A stretch of DNA of 38,572 nucleotides from Bacteroidota bacterium (GTDB lineage Bacteria > Bacteroidota > Bacteroidia > SXHM01): the NCBI GenBank assembly GCA_947478465.1, contig CANJWH010000027.1:1-38572 (forward strand). The letters run 5' to 3'. The notes below the pieces were generated by a model. The model did no database searches and was not told where the DNA came from. It worked only from the letters and a program-made list of their open reading frames with translations. The number at the start of each line of letters is the position of its first letter. Within the stretch, counting starts at the first letter, position 1. Shown piece after piece: positions 1 through 9,049 of the stretch. The position numbers and the translations under genes were made by a program.

Positions 1-2
1 CA

Positions 3-3000
3 AACTGTTCGGTTGAAATTGGTGTTTCTGATACTACAGTCTGTCAGGGCGCATATATTCCCAATCCTCAACCAACAGGACAAGCACCCTTTACTTATTA
101 CTGGACACCTCCTATCGGAATGAGTAATCCCAACATTGCCAATCCGGTAATTGAAGATGTTTTTAATCAGCAATACACACTGGTTGTTACAGATGCCAAT
201 GGCTGCACAGCAGTTGATAATGTTATTGTTACATCTTATACCGCCAGCAGTGACAGTGTTTACATGTGTACCAATAACAGCGCAACATTAAACCTTGGCC
301 CCGGATCTTCCTATCAATGGCTTAATTTTTTGGATACACTTGGAAACTATACTCAACTTAACCAAACAACACAAAGCATTACAGTTACTCAGCCTGGAAC
401 CTACACAGCACTTGAATATACTCAAGGTTGTGGCGTTCTTACAAGCCAGTTTTTTGTAGGACTTTGTGAAGATGCATGCAGTAATGCTTGGAATCTTTTC
501 ACCTATCAGCATAACCCATATTGTGGTGGGGATAGCATTTTCTTTGCAGGCACAGGTAGTGGTCAAATTGTTTCATGGCAATGGTATGCAAGCCCTAATT
601 TTTTCAGCACCAGTTCAACCGAATGGTTAGTGCTTACACAAAACACACCGCAGTTGGTTGAGCTGATAACTATTGATGCAAATAATTGCACAGCTTATTC
701 AAGCATGACAATTACACCATTAAATAATAACCTTAGTGTTGATTTAGGACAAGACACAGTTATATGCAATGGGAATTTCACCATTAACCCAATAATAACA
801 GGCGGAACCGGACCGTACACATATCAGTGGCAACCAGCAAATGAAATTGCTAATCCAAATCAGGCCAATCAAACTTTTTCTAATGTTTATAATGAAACTT
901 TCTGGCTTTGGGTAACAGATGCACAAGGCTGCGAAACACTTGATACGATTAATATTACCGCTGTAAATACGCTCGATCATTTTGATACTGTTTATGCCTG
1001 CAACAACCAGACTTATCTTGAGCTAGCGCCCGGAGCATTCAGTTATCATTGGATAAACGGAGCTACTACCCAAGGAATTGTTTACACTGGAACCGGGCAA
1101 ATTTCCGGATACGGAGTTTATCCGAATTGCAGTTTATATGATTTTTTTACTGTTCTTCCATGTAATAACAATTGCGCTAACCAAATTACTTTTCAGCATA
1201 ATCCATATTGTTCAGGAGATTCAATACTTCTTTATGGAACAGGAAACTCTCAAATTACATCCTGGCAATGGTATGTTTCAGGTTACGGATTTCTTCCTAA
1301 CCAACCGAATGTTTGGTTGAATTATTCTGGTGGAAACCAACCACTTTATGTTGTGCTAACTACTGTTGATAATAATAATTGTACTGCTAATTCCAATATT
1401 CAGATAACTCCAATCACTCAAAATATTGCAGTTTATGCAGGAGAGGATACCGTTATCTGCAACGGCAGCTATACCGCTACGGCACAGGCAACAGGTGGCA
1501 GCGGAAACTACACCTACCTGTGGGAACCTCAATCGTATTTTTCAGATCCAACATTGCAATCTCAAACATTCAGCAATGTTTATAACGGAACTTTCTGGGT
1601 ATGGGCAAGTGATGTAAACGGGTGCACATCACTAGATACAATAGTTGTAACTGCTTTATCTGGTCCTTCAAGCAACGATACTGTATACCTCTGTAACAGT
1701 CAGGCATATCTTCTTTTGCCAACAGGTGCGCAATATTATAACTGGTCTAATGGTTCAACTACTGCAGGAATTGTTACAAGCACTTCAGGAACCTATACTG
1801 GTTATGGTTATTATCAAGGCTGCGGCACAGTGCTGAAGACCTTCCATGTTTTACCATGCAACACAAACTGTTTTAACGTTTTTACTTATCAGCACAATCC
1901 CTGGGCTTGCGGTGACTCTGTTTTATTTGCAGGAACAGGAGGAACACAAATTGTAAACTGGACATGGGATTTTGGTGACGGACAAATTGAAACAAACTCC
2001 TTCCCCTCTGTTTATCATTTATATCCACCCGAAATGGGTGTTAGCCGCACTGTAACACTTACTACTACTGATGTAAATGGCTGCACGGCAACTTCAAGTA
2101 ATACAATTTTAATTCAAGGTGGAACTCCTGTTACTGTTAATGCCGGCAACGATTTTAACTTGTGCCAGCCGGGGACCTATCAAATGAATGCTACTGCAAA
2201 TGGCGGAACTGGAACATATACCTACCAATGGACTCCATCAACAGGTTTAAGCAATACAAATATTCCCAATCCTGGTGTTATTGTTCAGGGACCTATTTGC
2301 TACATAGTAACGGCTACTGATGCTAACGGTTGTTATGATATGGATACAGTATGCCTTGATTATATCCATCCGGTAAACGACACTGTGTATCTGTGTAACT
2401 CAACTGTTGAGTTGTGTTTGCAGGAAGGCGCATTCAACTATATGTGGACAACTACAGGCGAACAAACAAACTGCATAACTGTGAGTGATACCGGAAGCTA
2501 TTTTGCTTACGCATGGTTTGGTGGTTGCCCTACTACTTCAAATTATTATACGGTTTTGCCTTGCGAACAAACCTGTTACAATGATTTCAATTATCAAAGC
2601 AATCCATGGGCTTGTGGCGACTCTGTTTTATTTAATGCAAATGCATCAGCACAATGTTTTGTATACATGTGGGATTTTGGTGATGGCAGCACATTTAATT
2701 CAAATCTTCCAAGTCTTTATCATTATTACAGTTCAGGTACATATACAGTAACACTTACTACTATTGATGTAAACGGCTGTACTTCCGTAATGACACAAAC
2801 CATTACCATTAACGATGGCTTTGATGTAAACATTACAGCATATTACAGCAATGTGGAAGAATGGAATATCAATAACGGCTCAAACATTACCAGTTGTGGC
2901 GGCACGCTTTATGACTCAGGCGGGCCAAACGGAAATTACCAGAATAATGAAAACCTGGCTTTCACTGTGTATCCGGCAACACAGGGAAATGTAACAAGCC

Positions 3001-4727
3001 TCAATTTCTCTTACTTCAACTCTGAAACCAATTATGATTTCATTACTATTTACAATAACAACAGCGCAAGCGGAACTATATTGTATGGCCCTGCTTCGGG
3101 TTCGCTATCAATAGGAACTATTACAGCCAACCTGACTAATAATCCTACAGGTGCGCTTACCATCAAATTCACCAGTGATTTCAGCATTGTACTTGGTGGT
3201 TTTGAAGCTGCGGTATCTTGTCAATCACCAAATGGTCAGCCTCAATATCCCGACAGCATTTTTGCCTGTCAGGGAGTGGCTCATCTAAATGCAACACCCA
3301 CTGTTCCCGGAAATTATTTCTATCAATGGAGCCCGTCAACAGGATTGGATAATCCATACATAGCTAATCCGGTGGCGAGCATGGTTAACAATGTACAATA
3401 TACAGTTACCGTTACCGATGTAAACACCGGTTGTTCTTCTTCAGACGATGTTGTGGTTACTTCTTACACCTTTATAGTTGACACGTTTGAAGTATGTGGC
3501 GACAGCATTACACTTGACTTTGGTCCGGGTGCTACACAATATTACTGGCAGTATTATACCGACCCGCAAGGCAATGGTTCAGGACTTAATCTTTATACCC
3601 AAACCATTAACGTAATTAATCCGGGAACCTATTTTGGTTATGCCTACTTCCCGGGCTGCGGTGCGCTAACCAGCTTATTTAATGTAGTTGCCTGCGAAAC
3701 AGATTCTGTTTGGCCCGGTGATGCAAATGCTGACGGACAGGCTCACAACATGGATTTGCTGACCATAGGAATTGGTTACGGAACAAACGGTTTATTAAGA
3801 CCAAACGCAACCATAAACTGGCAACCCGAAGCTTCACCTGCATGGGGACAACAACTTTTATCGGGTGTGGATTACAAACACATTGACTGCAACGGTGACG
3901 CTGTTATTGATGTGAACGACACGCTTGCAGTTATTCAGAATTACGGCTCAATCCACAGCTTCAACGGTATAGAAACCCGCTCTGATAATGATCCTATGCT
4001 TTACCTTACTGCTCCTGTTGACACCGTGTTAACAGGCACTTCAGTGGTAGTTCCGGTTAATCTTGGAACCGACACAGTGCCTGCAAACGATGTTTACGGA
4101 ATTGGTTTTACAGTGCATTACAATCCTGATTTACTGCAGACAAACAGTATGGGAATAAATTTCAACAACTCATGGTTTGGTGTTCACGGATTGAATGCAA
4201 TTTCTATCCGCAAAAATTTCCATGCACAGGGTATGATGGATGTAGCCTTAACACGCATTGACCACCAGAATATTTCGGGACACGGAACCATTGGCGAACT
4301 TAATTTTATAACTATTGATAACCTGAGCGGAAAAGAAACACTTTACCAAACTCTTGACCTGTACATAACCGATGTTAAACTCATCCGCAATAATGAGGAT
4401 GAAGTACAGTTAGGTATTCAGAATGATTCCATTGTTGTTACCAACCTTGGTATTTCGGTGCATGAGCTTAACAGTCTTGAAGCAGGAATCAGCGTTTACC
4501 CTAATCCAACAAGAGAATTACTGACAGTTTCTGTTGATCAGAAGCTGGAAGTTGGAGGCTGGAAATTGGATATTTTAAATACCATAGGAGAACAGATTAC
4601 TCCAACTTCTAACATCCAGCATCCAACATCTACCATCAATGTTTCCGATTTAGCAGCAGGCATTTATTTCTTACGGATTTCTACTGAAGGAGGAACAGTA
4701 AGCAAACGGTTTACCGTTATAAAATAG
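3..4727 (+). CDS. T9SS-secreted giant surface protein with PKD, CUB-like, dockerin-like and cohesin-like domains (5' truncated by window)
   Basis: The reading frame is open from the first full codon at base 3, so the true start lies upstream; the ATG at 120 is internal (it falls within a 'GMSNPNIANPV' PKD/Ig-like repeat). Four copies of a roughly 231-residue module recur with the landmark '(T/N)(Y/F)Q(H/S)NP' near bases 500, 1189, 1885 and 2590; copies 3 and 4 carry PKD cores 'WDFGDG'. A CUB-like domain follows (about 2877-3225, 'SCGGTLYDSGG', 'NYDFITIYN'). Bases 3709-3960 encode two EF-hand-like dockerin loops (D-A-N-A-D-G..D and D-C-N-G-D..D), 3995-4440 a cohesin-like beta domain, and 4470-4727 a type A T9SS sorting domain starting near 'VYPNP' and ending 'KRFTVIK'. 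Inference: exported through the T9SS and anchored at the surface as an adhesin or complex organiser. No catalytic domain is visible in the part present. Confidence 0.88.
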   Translation, partial: NCSVEIGVSDTTVCQGAYIPNPQPTGQAPFTYYWTPPIGMSNPNIANPVIEDVFNQQYTLVVTDANGCTAVDNVIVTSYTASSDSVYMCTNNSATLNLGPGSSYQWLNFLDTLGNYTQLNQTTQSITVTQPGTYTALEYTQGCGVLTSQFFVGLCEDACSNAWNLFTYQHNPYCGGDSIFFAGTGSGQIVSWQWYASPNFFSTSSTEWLVLTQNTPQLVELITIDANNCTAYSSMTITPLNNNLSVDLGQDTVICNGNFTINPIITGGTGPYTYQWQPANEIANPNQANQTFSNVYNETFWLWVTDAQGCETLDTINITAVNTLDHFDTVYACNNQTYLELAPGAFSYHWINGATTQGIVYTGTGQISGYGVYPNCSLYDFFTVLPCNNNCANQITFQHNPYCSGDSILLYGTGNSQITSWQWYVSGYGFLPNQPNVWLNYSGGNQPLYVVLTTVDNNNCTANSNIQITPITQNIAVYAGEDTVICNGSYTATAQATGGSGNYTYLWEPQSYFSDPTLQSQTFSNVYNGTFWVWASDVNGCTSLDTIVVTALSGPSSNDTVYLCNSQAYLLLPTGAQYYNWSNGSTTAGIVTSTSGTYTGYGYYQGCGTVLKTFHVLPCNTNCFNVFTYQHNPWACGDSVLFAGTGGTQIVNWTWDFGDGQIETNSFPSVYHLYPPEMGVSRTVTLTTTDVNGCTATSSNTILIQGGTPVTVNAGNDFNLCQPGTYQMNATANGGTGTYTYQWTPSTGLSNTNIPNPGVIVQGPICYIVTATDANGCYDMDTVCLDYIHPVNDTVYLCNSTVELCLQEGAFNYMWTTTGEQTNCITVSDTGSYFAYAWFGGCPTTSNYYTVLPCEQTCYNDFNYQSNPWACGDSVLFNANASAQCFVYMWDFGDGSTFNSNLPSLYHYYSSGTYTVTLTTIDVNGCTSVMTQTITINDGFDVNITAYYSNVEEWNINNGSNITSCGGTLYDSGGPNGNYQNNENLAFTVYPATQGNVTSLNFSYFNSETNYDFITIYNNNSASGTILYGPASGSLSIGTITANLTNNPTGALTIKFTSDFSIVLGGFEAAVSCQSPNGQPQYPDSIFACQGVAHLNATPTVPGNYFYQWSPSTGLDNPYIANPVASMVNNVQYTVTVTDVNTGCSSSDDVVVTSYTFIVDTFEVCGDSITLDFGPGATQYYWQYYTDPQGNGSGLNLYTQTINVINPGTYFGYAYFPGCGALTSLFNVVACETDSVWPGDANADGQAHNMDLLTIGIGYGTNGLLRPNATINWQPEASPAWGQQLLSGVDYKHIDCNGDAVIDVNDTLAVIQNYGSIHSFNGIETRSDNDPMLYLTAPVDTVLTGTSVVVPVNLGTDTVPANDVYGIGFTVHYNPDLLQTNSMGINFNNSWFGVHGLNAISIRKNFHAQGMMDVALTRIDHQNISGHGTIGELNFITIDNLSGKETLYQTLDLYITDVKLIRNNEDEVQLGIQNDSIVVTNLGISVHELNSLEAGISVYPNPTRELLTVSVDQKLEVGGWKLDILNTIGEQITPTSNIQHPTSTINVSDLAAGIYFLRISTEGGTVSKRFTVIK
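4548..4630. repeat. Imperfect inverted repeat inside the T9SS sorting-domain coding sequence
   Basis: The arm at 4548-4563 (GAAGTTGGAGGCTGGA) and the arm at 4615-4630 (TCCAGCATCCAACATC) are complementary at 14 of 16 positions, separated by 51 bp. Both lie in frame and encode the odd segments 'EVGGWKLDI' and 'TSNIQHPTS', unlike the usual conserved residues of this domain. From memory, related 'ttggatgctgga' palindromes are dispersed in other Bacteroidota genomes; that part is recall, not shown here. Confidence 0.6.
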
Positions 4728-4744
4728 TGTGTGTTTAGTTGGGT

Positions 4745-4780
4745 AAAGCCCGTTCCCTTGTTGTGTGGGGAGCGGGCTTT
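4745..4780. terminator. Bidirectional rho-independent terminator
   Basis: A stem of about 13 bp: AAAGCCCGTTCCC at 4745-4757 pairs with GGGAGCGGGCTTT at 4768-4780 (one G-U pair) around a loop TTGTTGTGTG. It lies 18 bases after the stop of the giant surface protein gene and 5 bases beyond the stop of the convergent DinB-family gene. The A tract on one side and T tract on the other let it serve both. Confidence 0.85.
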
Positions 4781-4785
4781 ATTAA

Positions 4786-5271
4786 TTATTTACTTCGGGT
4801 GTAGTAAATAAAATCAGTTGCCGGAAGTTCGGTAACTCCGAAATTACGCAACATGGTAACTATCTGCCCGCGGTGAAAAGTAGAATGATTAAAAATGTGC
4901 TGAAAGACTTCATTTCGCGGGTTGCGGTATTCAGCTCCTTTCAGGTTATTATAAACGCAGTCGCCAGTAAAATCTGCTTCAGCTAATTGCTCCACAAATT
5001 TTTTAAACGCTTGTGAGGTTTCCAGAAATTTATTAATCGGTGTTTCTGCACCGTATTGCTTGCTTGGCCAGTCGGTTAATGACTGTCCGTGCATACGTTG
5101 CAACCAAATGTATTCAGCATCCCAGATATGAAAAACCGTTTTGCGGACAGAGTTAAAACTGCTCGGAATTTCTTTATACAAAATGGAAGTATCTAATCCT
5201 CTCAACACATTTGCAATGCGTTCGTTTGCCCAAAGGTTATAACCGGCATATTTCACTAAAAGATCTTTCAT
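4786..5271 (-). CDS. DinB-family putative metal-dependent protein
   Basis: A 161-residue protein with the DinB/YfiT four-helix layout and family-typical length. Likely metal ligands are His48 (in 'VFHIWDAEYIW') and the pair His129/His133 ('NHSTFHRGQ'), a pattern known in DinB-superfamily proteins that act as thiol-dependent transferases or have unknown roles. It is probably cytoplasmic, with no signal peptide. It is a single gene on its strand, convergent with the giant surface protein gene and sharing its terminator. Upstream there is only a weak match to the promoter element (CACCTTTG, minus strand 5299-5292). The exact substrate cannot be told from sequence. Confidence 0.85.
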   Translation of the reverse strand: MKDLLVKYAGYNLWANERIANVLRGLDTSILYKEIPSSFNSVRKTVFHIWDAEYIWLQRMHGQSLTDWPSKQYGAETPINKFLETSQAFKKFVEQLAEADFTGDCVYNNLKGAEYRNPRNEVFQHIFNHSTFHRGQIVTMLRNFGVTELPATDFIYYTRSK

Positions 5272-5539
5272 TGTTTAGGTATTTATACCTGCAAAGGTGA
5301 ATAAAATCTGCTTGTTTAAAACTAAGCAATCCAAAATTTCGGTGCCTGATAATTAATGTTTAATTTTAGGTTCATAATCTGTGTGTAACCTGTTAGTTAA
5401 ATGTTAATAACCCCGAATTGGAAATGAAGGGCTTACCAACACTAAGATTTTTCGACAAACAATTTCAGGAAAATAATAGTCTTGGATTTGTTTGAAAATA
5501 TAAACAGCTAAGACTAAAAATCAAGGTGCATTTTGCAGC

Positions 5540-5547
5540 TATATTTG
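5540..5547 (+). promoter_or_regulatory. Bacteroidota -7 promoter element for dnaB
   Basis: TATATTTG matches TAnnTTTG exactly and ends 4 bases before the dnaB ATG at 5552, so the transcript would be leaderless or nearly so. No good -33 TTG was found at the usual 19-21 bp spacing. The rest of the 280-bp gap 5272-5551 shows nothing else I can name. Confidence 0.55.
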
Positions 5548-5551
5548 CAGC

Positions 5552-7081
5552 ATGGAAAAAATAGGCGATAAAATAAAAACATTACGAAAAACCAAGTCCA
5601 CAGGGCAACTCCCGAGCATTGAACAGGGAAAACTGCCGCCACAGGCTATTGATTTAGAAGAAGCTGTATTAGGTGCATTAATGCTTGAAAAAGATGCACT
5701 TTCAGATGTTATTGAAATACTGAAACCAGAAAGTTTTTACAGAGATGAGCACAAGAAAATTTACAGTGCCATCATGAAACTTTTTGAACAATCGCAGCCG
5801 GTTGACATATTAACAGTTACACAGCAATTAAAGAAAACCGGTGAGCTTGAACTGGTTGGCGGACCTTATTATATAACCAAACTTACCAACCGCGTTGCCT
5901 CTTCAGCCAACGCTGAATTTCATGCCAGAATTATCTCTCAAAAATTCATTCAACGCGAGTTGATTCGCGTTTCGGGTGAAATTTATAACGAGGCTTTTGA
6001 AGACACTTCCGATGTATTTGACCTATTGGATAAAGCCGAAAGTAATTTATTCGGAATTGCAGAAGGTAACATCCGCAAGAATTACGACAAAATGAGTTCG
6101 TTGTTATACGAAGCCATTAAAGAAATTGAAAAAGCAAAAAACAATGACGGACATTTAACCGGTGTTCCTTCCGGATTTACTGCCTTAGACCGTGTTACTG
6201 CCGGCTGGCAAAAATCAGATCTGGTAATTATTGCTGCCCGTCCGGGTATGGGTAAAACGGCTTTTGTATTATCCATGGCGCGTAACATTGCCGTTGATTT
6301 TAAAAAGCCGATTGCCTTGTTTTCGTTAGAGATGTCATCTATTCAACTGGTGAACAGGCTTATCTCCAGCGAAACAGAATTACCTGCAGATAAACTAAGA
6401 CGCGGACAATTAGAAAGTCACGAATGGCAACAACTGCAATCGAAAATAACACCGCTTGCAGATGCTCCGCTTTTTATTGATGATACTCCTGCCCTCTCTA
6501 TTTTTGAGCTACGTGCAAAATGCCGCAGATTGAAAACTCAGCATGATATTTCTATGATTATCATCGACTATCTTCAGTTGATGCAATCAGGTACCGACAG
6601 CAAAAACGGAAACCGTGAACAGGAAATAAGTATGATTTCGCGCTCACTTAAGAGTATAGCCAAAGAACTTGAAATCCCGGTTATTGCGCTTTCGCAGTTA
6701 AGTCGTCAGGTTGAAACCAGAACAGGAAACAAACGTCCGCAACTTTCTGACTTACGTGAATCAGGAGCAATTGAGCAGGACGCGGATATAGTATTATTCC
6801 TTTACCGTCCTGAGTATTACAAACTGGAAGAATTTGAAAATGGCGACCCTTCAAAAGGACAAGCCGAAGTTATTATTGCCAAACACCGTAACGGTTCGCT
6901 GGAAGATGTGCGCCTGAAATTTATTGACCGTCTTGCAAAATTTGCAAACAATGATTACGAAGGCAATTTTGATCCGCAGGCTGGAATTTCAAATTCTACT
7001 GATTTTGTAAATACACCAACTACCACAAAATCTTCGCGAATGAATAACATTGAGGAAGACGATAACCTTTCTCCTTTTTAA
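5552..7081 (+). CDS. dnaB: Replicative DNA helicase DnaB
   Basis: A 509-residue hexameric 5'-3' helicase that unwinds DNA at the replication fork and works with primase. Residues about 27-130 form the DnaB N-terminal helical domain ('PPQAIDLEEAVLGALMLE'). The RecA-like motor has Walker A 'ARPGMGKT' at 229-236, a conserved 'SLEMS' motif near 258-262, Walker B 'IIIDYLQLM' at 336-344, and a 'QLSRQVE..R..KRP.LSDLRESGAIEQDAD' signature. Length is usual for the Bacteroidota form and no intein interrupts it. The ATG directly follows a TATATTTG promoter element. The acidic tail 'NNIEEDDNLSPF' resembles a weak SSB-type tip. Confidence 0.97.
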   Translation: MEKIGDKIKTLRKTKSTGQLPSIEQGKLPPQAIDLEEAVLGALMLEKDALSDVIEILKPESFYRDEHKKIYSAIMKLFEQSQPVDILTVTQQLKKTGELELVGGPYYITKLTNRVASSANAEFHARIISQKFIQRELIRVSGEIYNEAFEDTSDVFDLLDKAESNLFGIAEGNIRKNYDKMSSLLYEAIKEIEKAKNNDGHLTGVPSGFTALDRVTAGWQKSDLVIIAARPGMGKTAFVLSMARNIAVDFKKPIALFSLEMSSIQLVNRLISSETELPADKLRRGQLESHEWQQLQSKITPLADAPLFIDDTPALSIFELRAKCRRLKTQHDISMIIIDYLQLMQSGTDSKNGNREQEISMISRSLKSIAKELEIPVIALSQLSRQVETRTGNKRPQLSDLRESGAIEQDADIVLFLYRPEYYKLEEFENGDPSKGQAEVIIAKHRNGSLEDVRLKFIDRLAKFANNDYEGNFDPQAGISNSTDFVNTPTTTKSSRMNNIEEDDNLSPF

Positions 7082-7132
7082 TTGAATTCACGGTTTAATC
7101 CAATTTCTTTCCGAAATTTGCGTTAGTATTTT

Positions 7133-8401
7133 ATGAAAATGAAACGCATATTATTCATTGTTGCATTTGTATTGTTAGCCGGAAGTCTTCGCGCTGCCTA
7201 CATCCTTATTCCTATGGATGAATCGCAGAAAGACCATCTGAAAGCATACGGAATTGCTTACTGGGTTTTAACTAAAGATGTGGAAGTAGATTGGTTGCTT
7301 AACTATCGTGGCGGTAGTTTTATGATTAAGCAGAGCAAAACCATTGAAAACGAATGTGTCATTCGCGGAGTAAGTTATGAGATAATTGCCGATGTGCAGG
7401 CAACTTCTATCTTACAGGAAATTGCCGACCCGGAAGTAAATATGGATGTAGCTAAATTAGAGAAAGCTCCAAAAGTTGCAGTGTATTCACCCAAGAACAA
7501 ACAACCCTGGGATGATGCGGTAACATTGGTTCTTACCTATGCCGAAGTTCCTTACGAAGTAATCTATGACGATGAAATTCTGGATGGAAAACTTCCGCTC
7601 TATGATTGGTTGCACCTGCACCACGAAGATTTTACCGGACAATACGGACGGTTTTATGCCTCCTATCAAAATGCTCCCTGGTATCAGGAACAGGTACGTT
7701 ATTCTGAATCAAGTGCAAAGTCTCACGGGTTTGATAAAGTATCAAAAATGAAACTGGCAGTTGCACAACGGATAAAAGAATTTACAGCCGGTGGCGGTTT
7801 CCTTTTTACCATGTGTTCTGCAACCGATTCGTATGACATTGCAATGGCAGCGCAAAATTCAGACATCTGCGAAAGCATGTTTGATGGTGATGGCACAACC
7901 ACAGACTACAACAAAAAATTAGATTTTTCGCAAACCTTTGCCTTCAAAGATTTCACGCTGAAAACGAATCCAATGGAATACGAATTTTCAAACATTGATG
8001 CTACTCAAACACGTGCAGCAAAAGTGCGCAGAGATACAGACTTTTTCACACTCTTTGATTTCTCAGCAAAATGGGATCCAATCCCAACTATGCTTTGCCA
8101 GAACCATCAGCAAATCATTAAAGGCTTTATGGGTCAAAGCACTGCTTTCAACAAAAAGTTTATAAAATCAGAAGTGCTGATAATGGGTGAAAACAAAGCA
8201 TTGGATGAAGCGCGTTATATTCACGGAACATATGGAAACGGCACATGGACTTTTTATGGTGGCCACGACCCTGAAGATTATCAACACTTTGTTGGAGATC
8301 CTCCAACAGACTTAGCACTGCACCCAAATTCACCGGGCTATAGGCTTATTCTTAACAACATACTTTTTCCGGCTGCGAAAAAGAAAAAGCAGAAGACTTA
8401 A
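7133..8401 (+). CDS. Secreted amidotransferase-like protein, of the type often labelled 'asparagine synthetase B' in Bacteroidota
   Basis: A 422-residue protein with a signal peptide at about 1-21 ('ILFIVAFVLLAGSLRA'), a Rossmann-like stretch starting 'KVAVYSPKNKQPWDDAV' (residue 114), and 'GGGFLFTMCSATDSYD' near 220-235, which resembles the nucleophile elbow of class I glutamine amidotransferase-like folds with Cys228 as candidate nucleophile. A His-rich segment 'WLHLHHEDF' lies at 159-167. From memory, homologues in this phylum are labelled asparagine synthetase B, but the N-terminal Cys of Ntn amidotransferases and the ATP pyrophosphatase loop of real AsnB are absent, so that label is doubtful. 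A periplasmic or secreted location is inferred. The C-terminus is lysine-rich. It lies 51 bp after dnaB and is convergent with the next gene. Confidence 0.7.
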   Translation: MKMKRILFIVAFVLLAGSLRAAYILIPMDESQKDHLKAYGIAYWVLTKDVEVDWLLNYRGGSFMIKQSKTIENECVIRGVSYEIIADVQATSILQEIADPEVNMDVAKLEKAPKVAVYSPKNKQPWDDAVTLVLTYAEVPYEVIYDDEILDGKLPLYDWLHLHHEDFTGQYGRFYASYQNAPWYQEQVRYSESSAKSHGFDKVSKMKLAVAQRIKEFTAGGGFLFTMCSATDSYDIAMAAQNSDICESMFDGDGTTTDYNKKLDFSQTFAFKDFTLKTNPMEYEFSNIDATQTRAAKVRRDTDFFTLFDFSAKWDPIPTMLCQNHQQIIKGFMGQSTAFNKKFIKSEVLIMGENKALDEARYIHGTYGNGTWTFYGGHDPEDYQHFVGDPPTDLALHPNSPGYRLILNNILFPAAKKKKQKT

Positions 8402-8468
8402 TGTTGTATTTCCATTTAGAATCAGGAACACTAATATTGAATAACGCTTATTTATATTTTCCTGCTTA

Positions 8469-9047
8469 CTAGTTGAATAACCACCAAACTGCAAACGCAA
8501 TCAACGGAAGCGGTAACAGAAATAATACAAACGAAAATACCCAGGAAATAAACCACCATTTTACAAATTCAATTTTCTCTTTGTTAGTGGGATTTTCGTT
8601 ACCGGGTGATTTAATTTCCAAAAAGTTGCGCAGTTCTGCAATGGTCATGCTTTTTGCATCCTGAGGCGAAAGCAAGTAATGATATAGATTGCGTGAACGC
8701 ATTCCCCGAACAAACTCATTGAAAACCATTTTAGGATAAATCCAAATGCCGAGTGCCATCAAACCAAGGTCGAGTACCCATGCTGCATAGTAGTCATTAC
8801 AACCAGAACCAATTTCCCATGCGCTTATACTGAATTCGCCTTTCCACTCAGCAGAATAGCCTGTGGCAAGATGATGTATATCGTGAAAAACCAATGCTCT
8901 TTTACGTGACTCCGGATTTGGAATAGGAATATAAAATCTGCCTACTTTAACTTTTCCCCAGGGCTTGTCAAGTCCGCCATCTTTACCAAGTCCGTATTTT
9001 TCAAAATAGGCATCAAGGGCTTCGCCAACTTTTTGTGAATCACTCAT
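8469..9047 (-). CDS. Coq4-like protein with C-terminal membrane segment
   Basis: A 192-residue protein carrying the motif His55-Asp56-x-x-His59-x11-Glu71 ('FHDIHHLATGYSAEWKGEF'), the metal-binding HDxxHx11E signature of Coq4-family ubiquinone biosynthesis proteins. A second hydrophobic patch lies at 90-105, and a strong transmembrane segment at about 165-191 ends the protein. Family knowledge supports binding of a quinone head group or lipid; the native partner here is unknown, since the window points to menaquinone (mqnB at the right edge), not ubiquinone. The start ATG lies 2 bases after the stop of the YitT gene, so they form one operon. Confidence is high for the motif and moderate for function. 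Confidence 0.72.
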   Translation of the reverse strand: MSDSQKVGEALDAYFEKYGLGKDGGLDKPWGKVKVGRFYIPIPNPESRKRALVFHDIHHLATGYSAEWKGEFSISAWEIGSGCNDYYAAWVLDLGLMALGIWIYPKMVFNEFVRGMRSRNLYHYLLSPQDAKSMTIAELRNFLEIKSPGNENPTNKEKIEFVKWWFISWVFSFVLFLLPLPLIAFAVWWLFN

Positions 9048-9049
9048 GG

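Noticed and set aside
120..4727. Complete gene starting at ATG 120
   Set aside because: The frame is open upstream to base 3 and encodes repeat-like sequence with no signal peptide after the ATG, so the gene continues to the left of the window.
4508..4727. CRISPR-like or tandem repeat array at the end of the first gene
   Set aside because: There are only two imperfect inverted arms, with no regularly spaced direct repeats and no cas genes.
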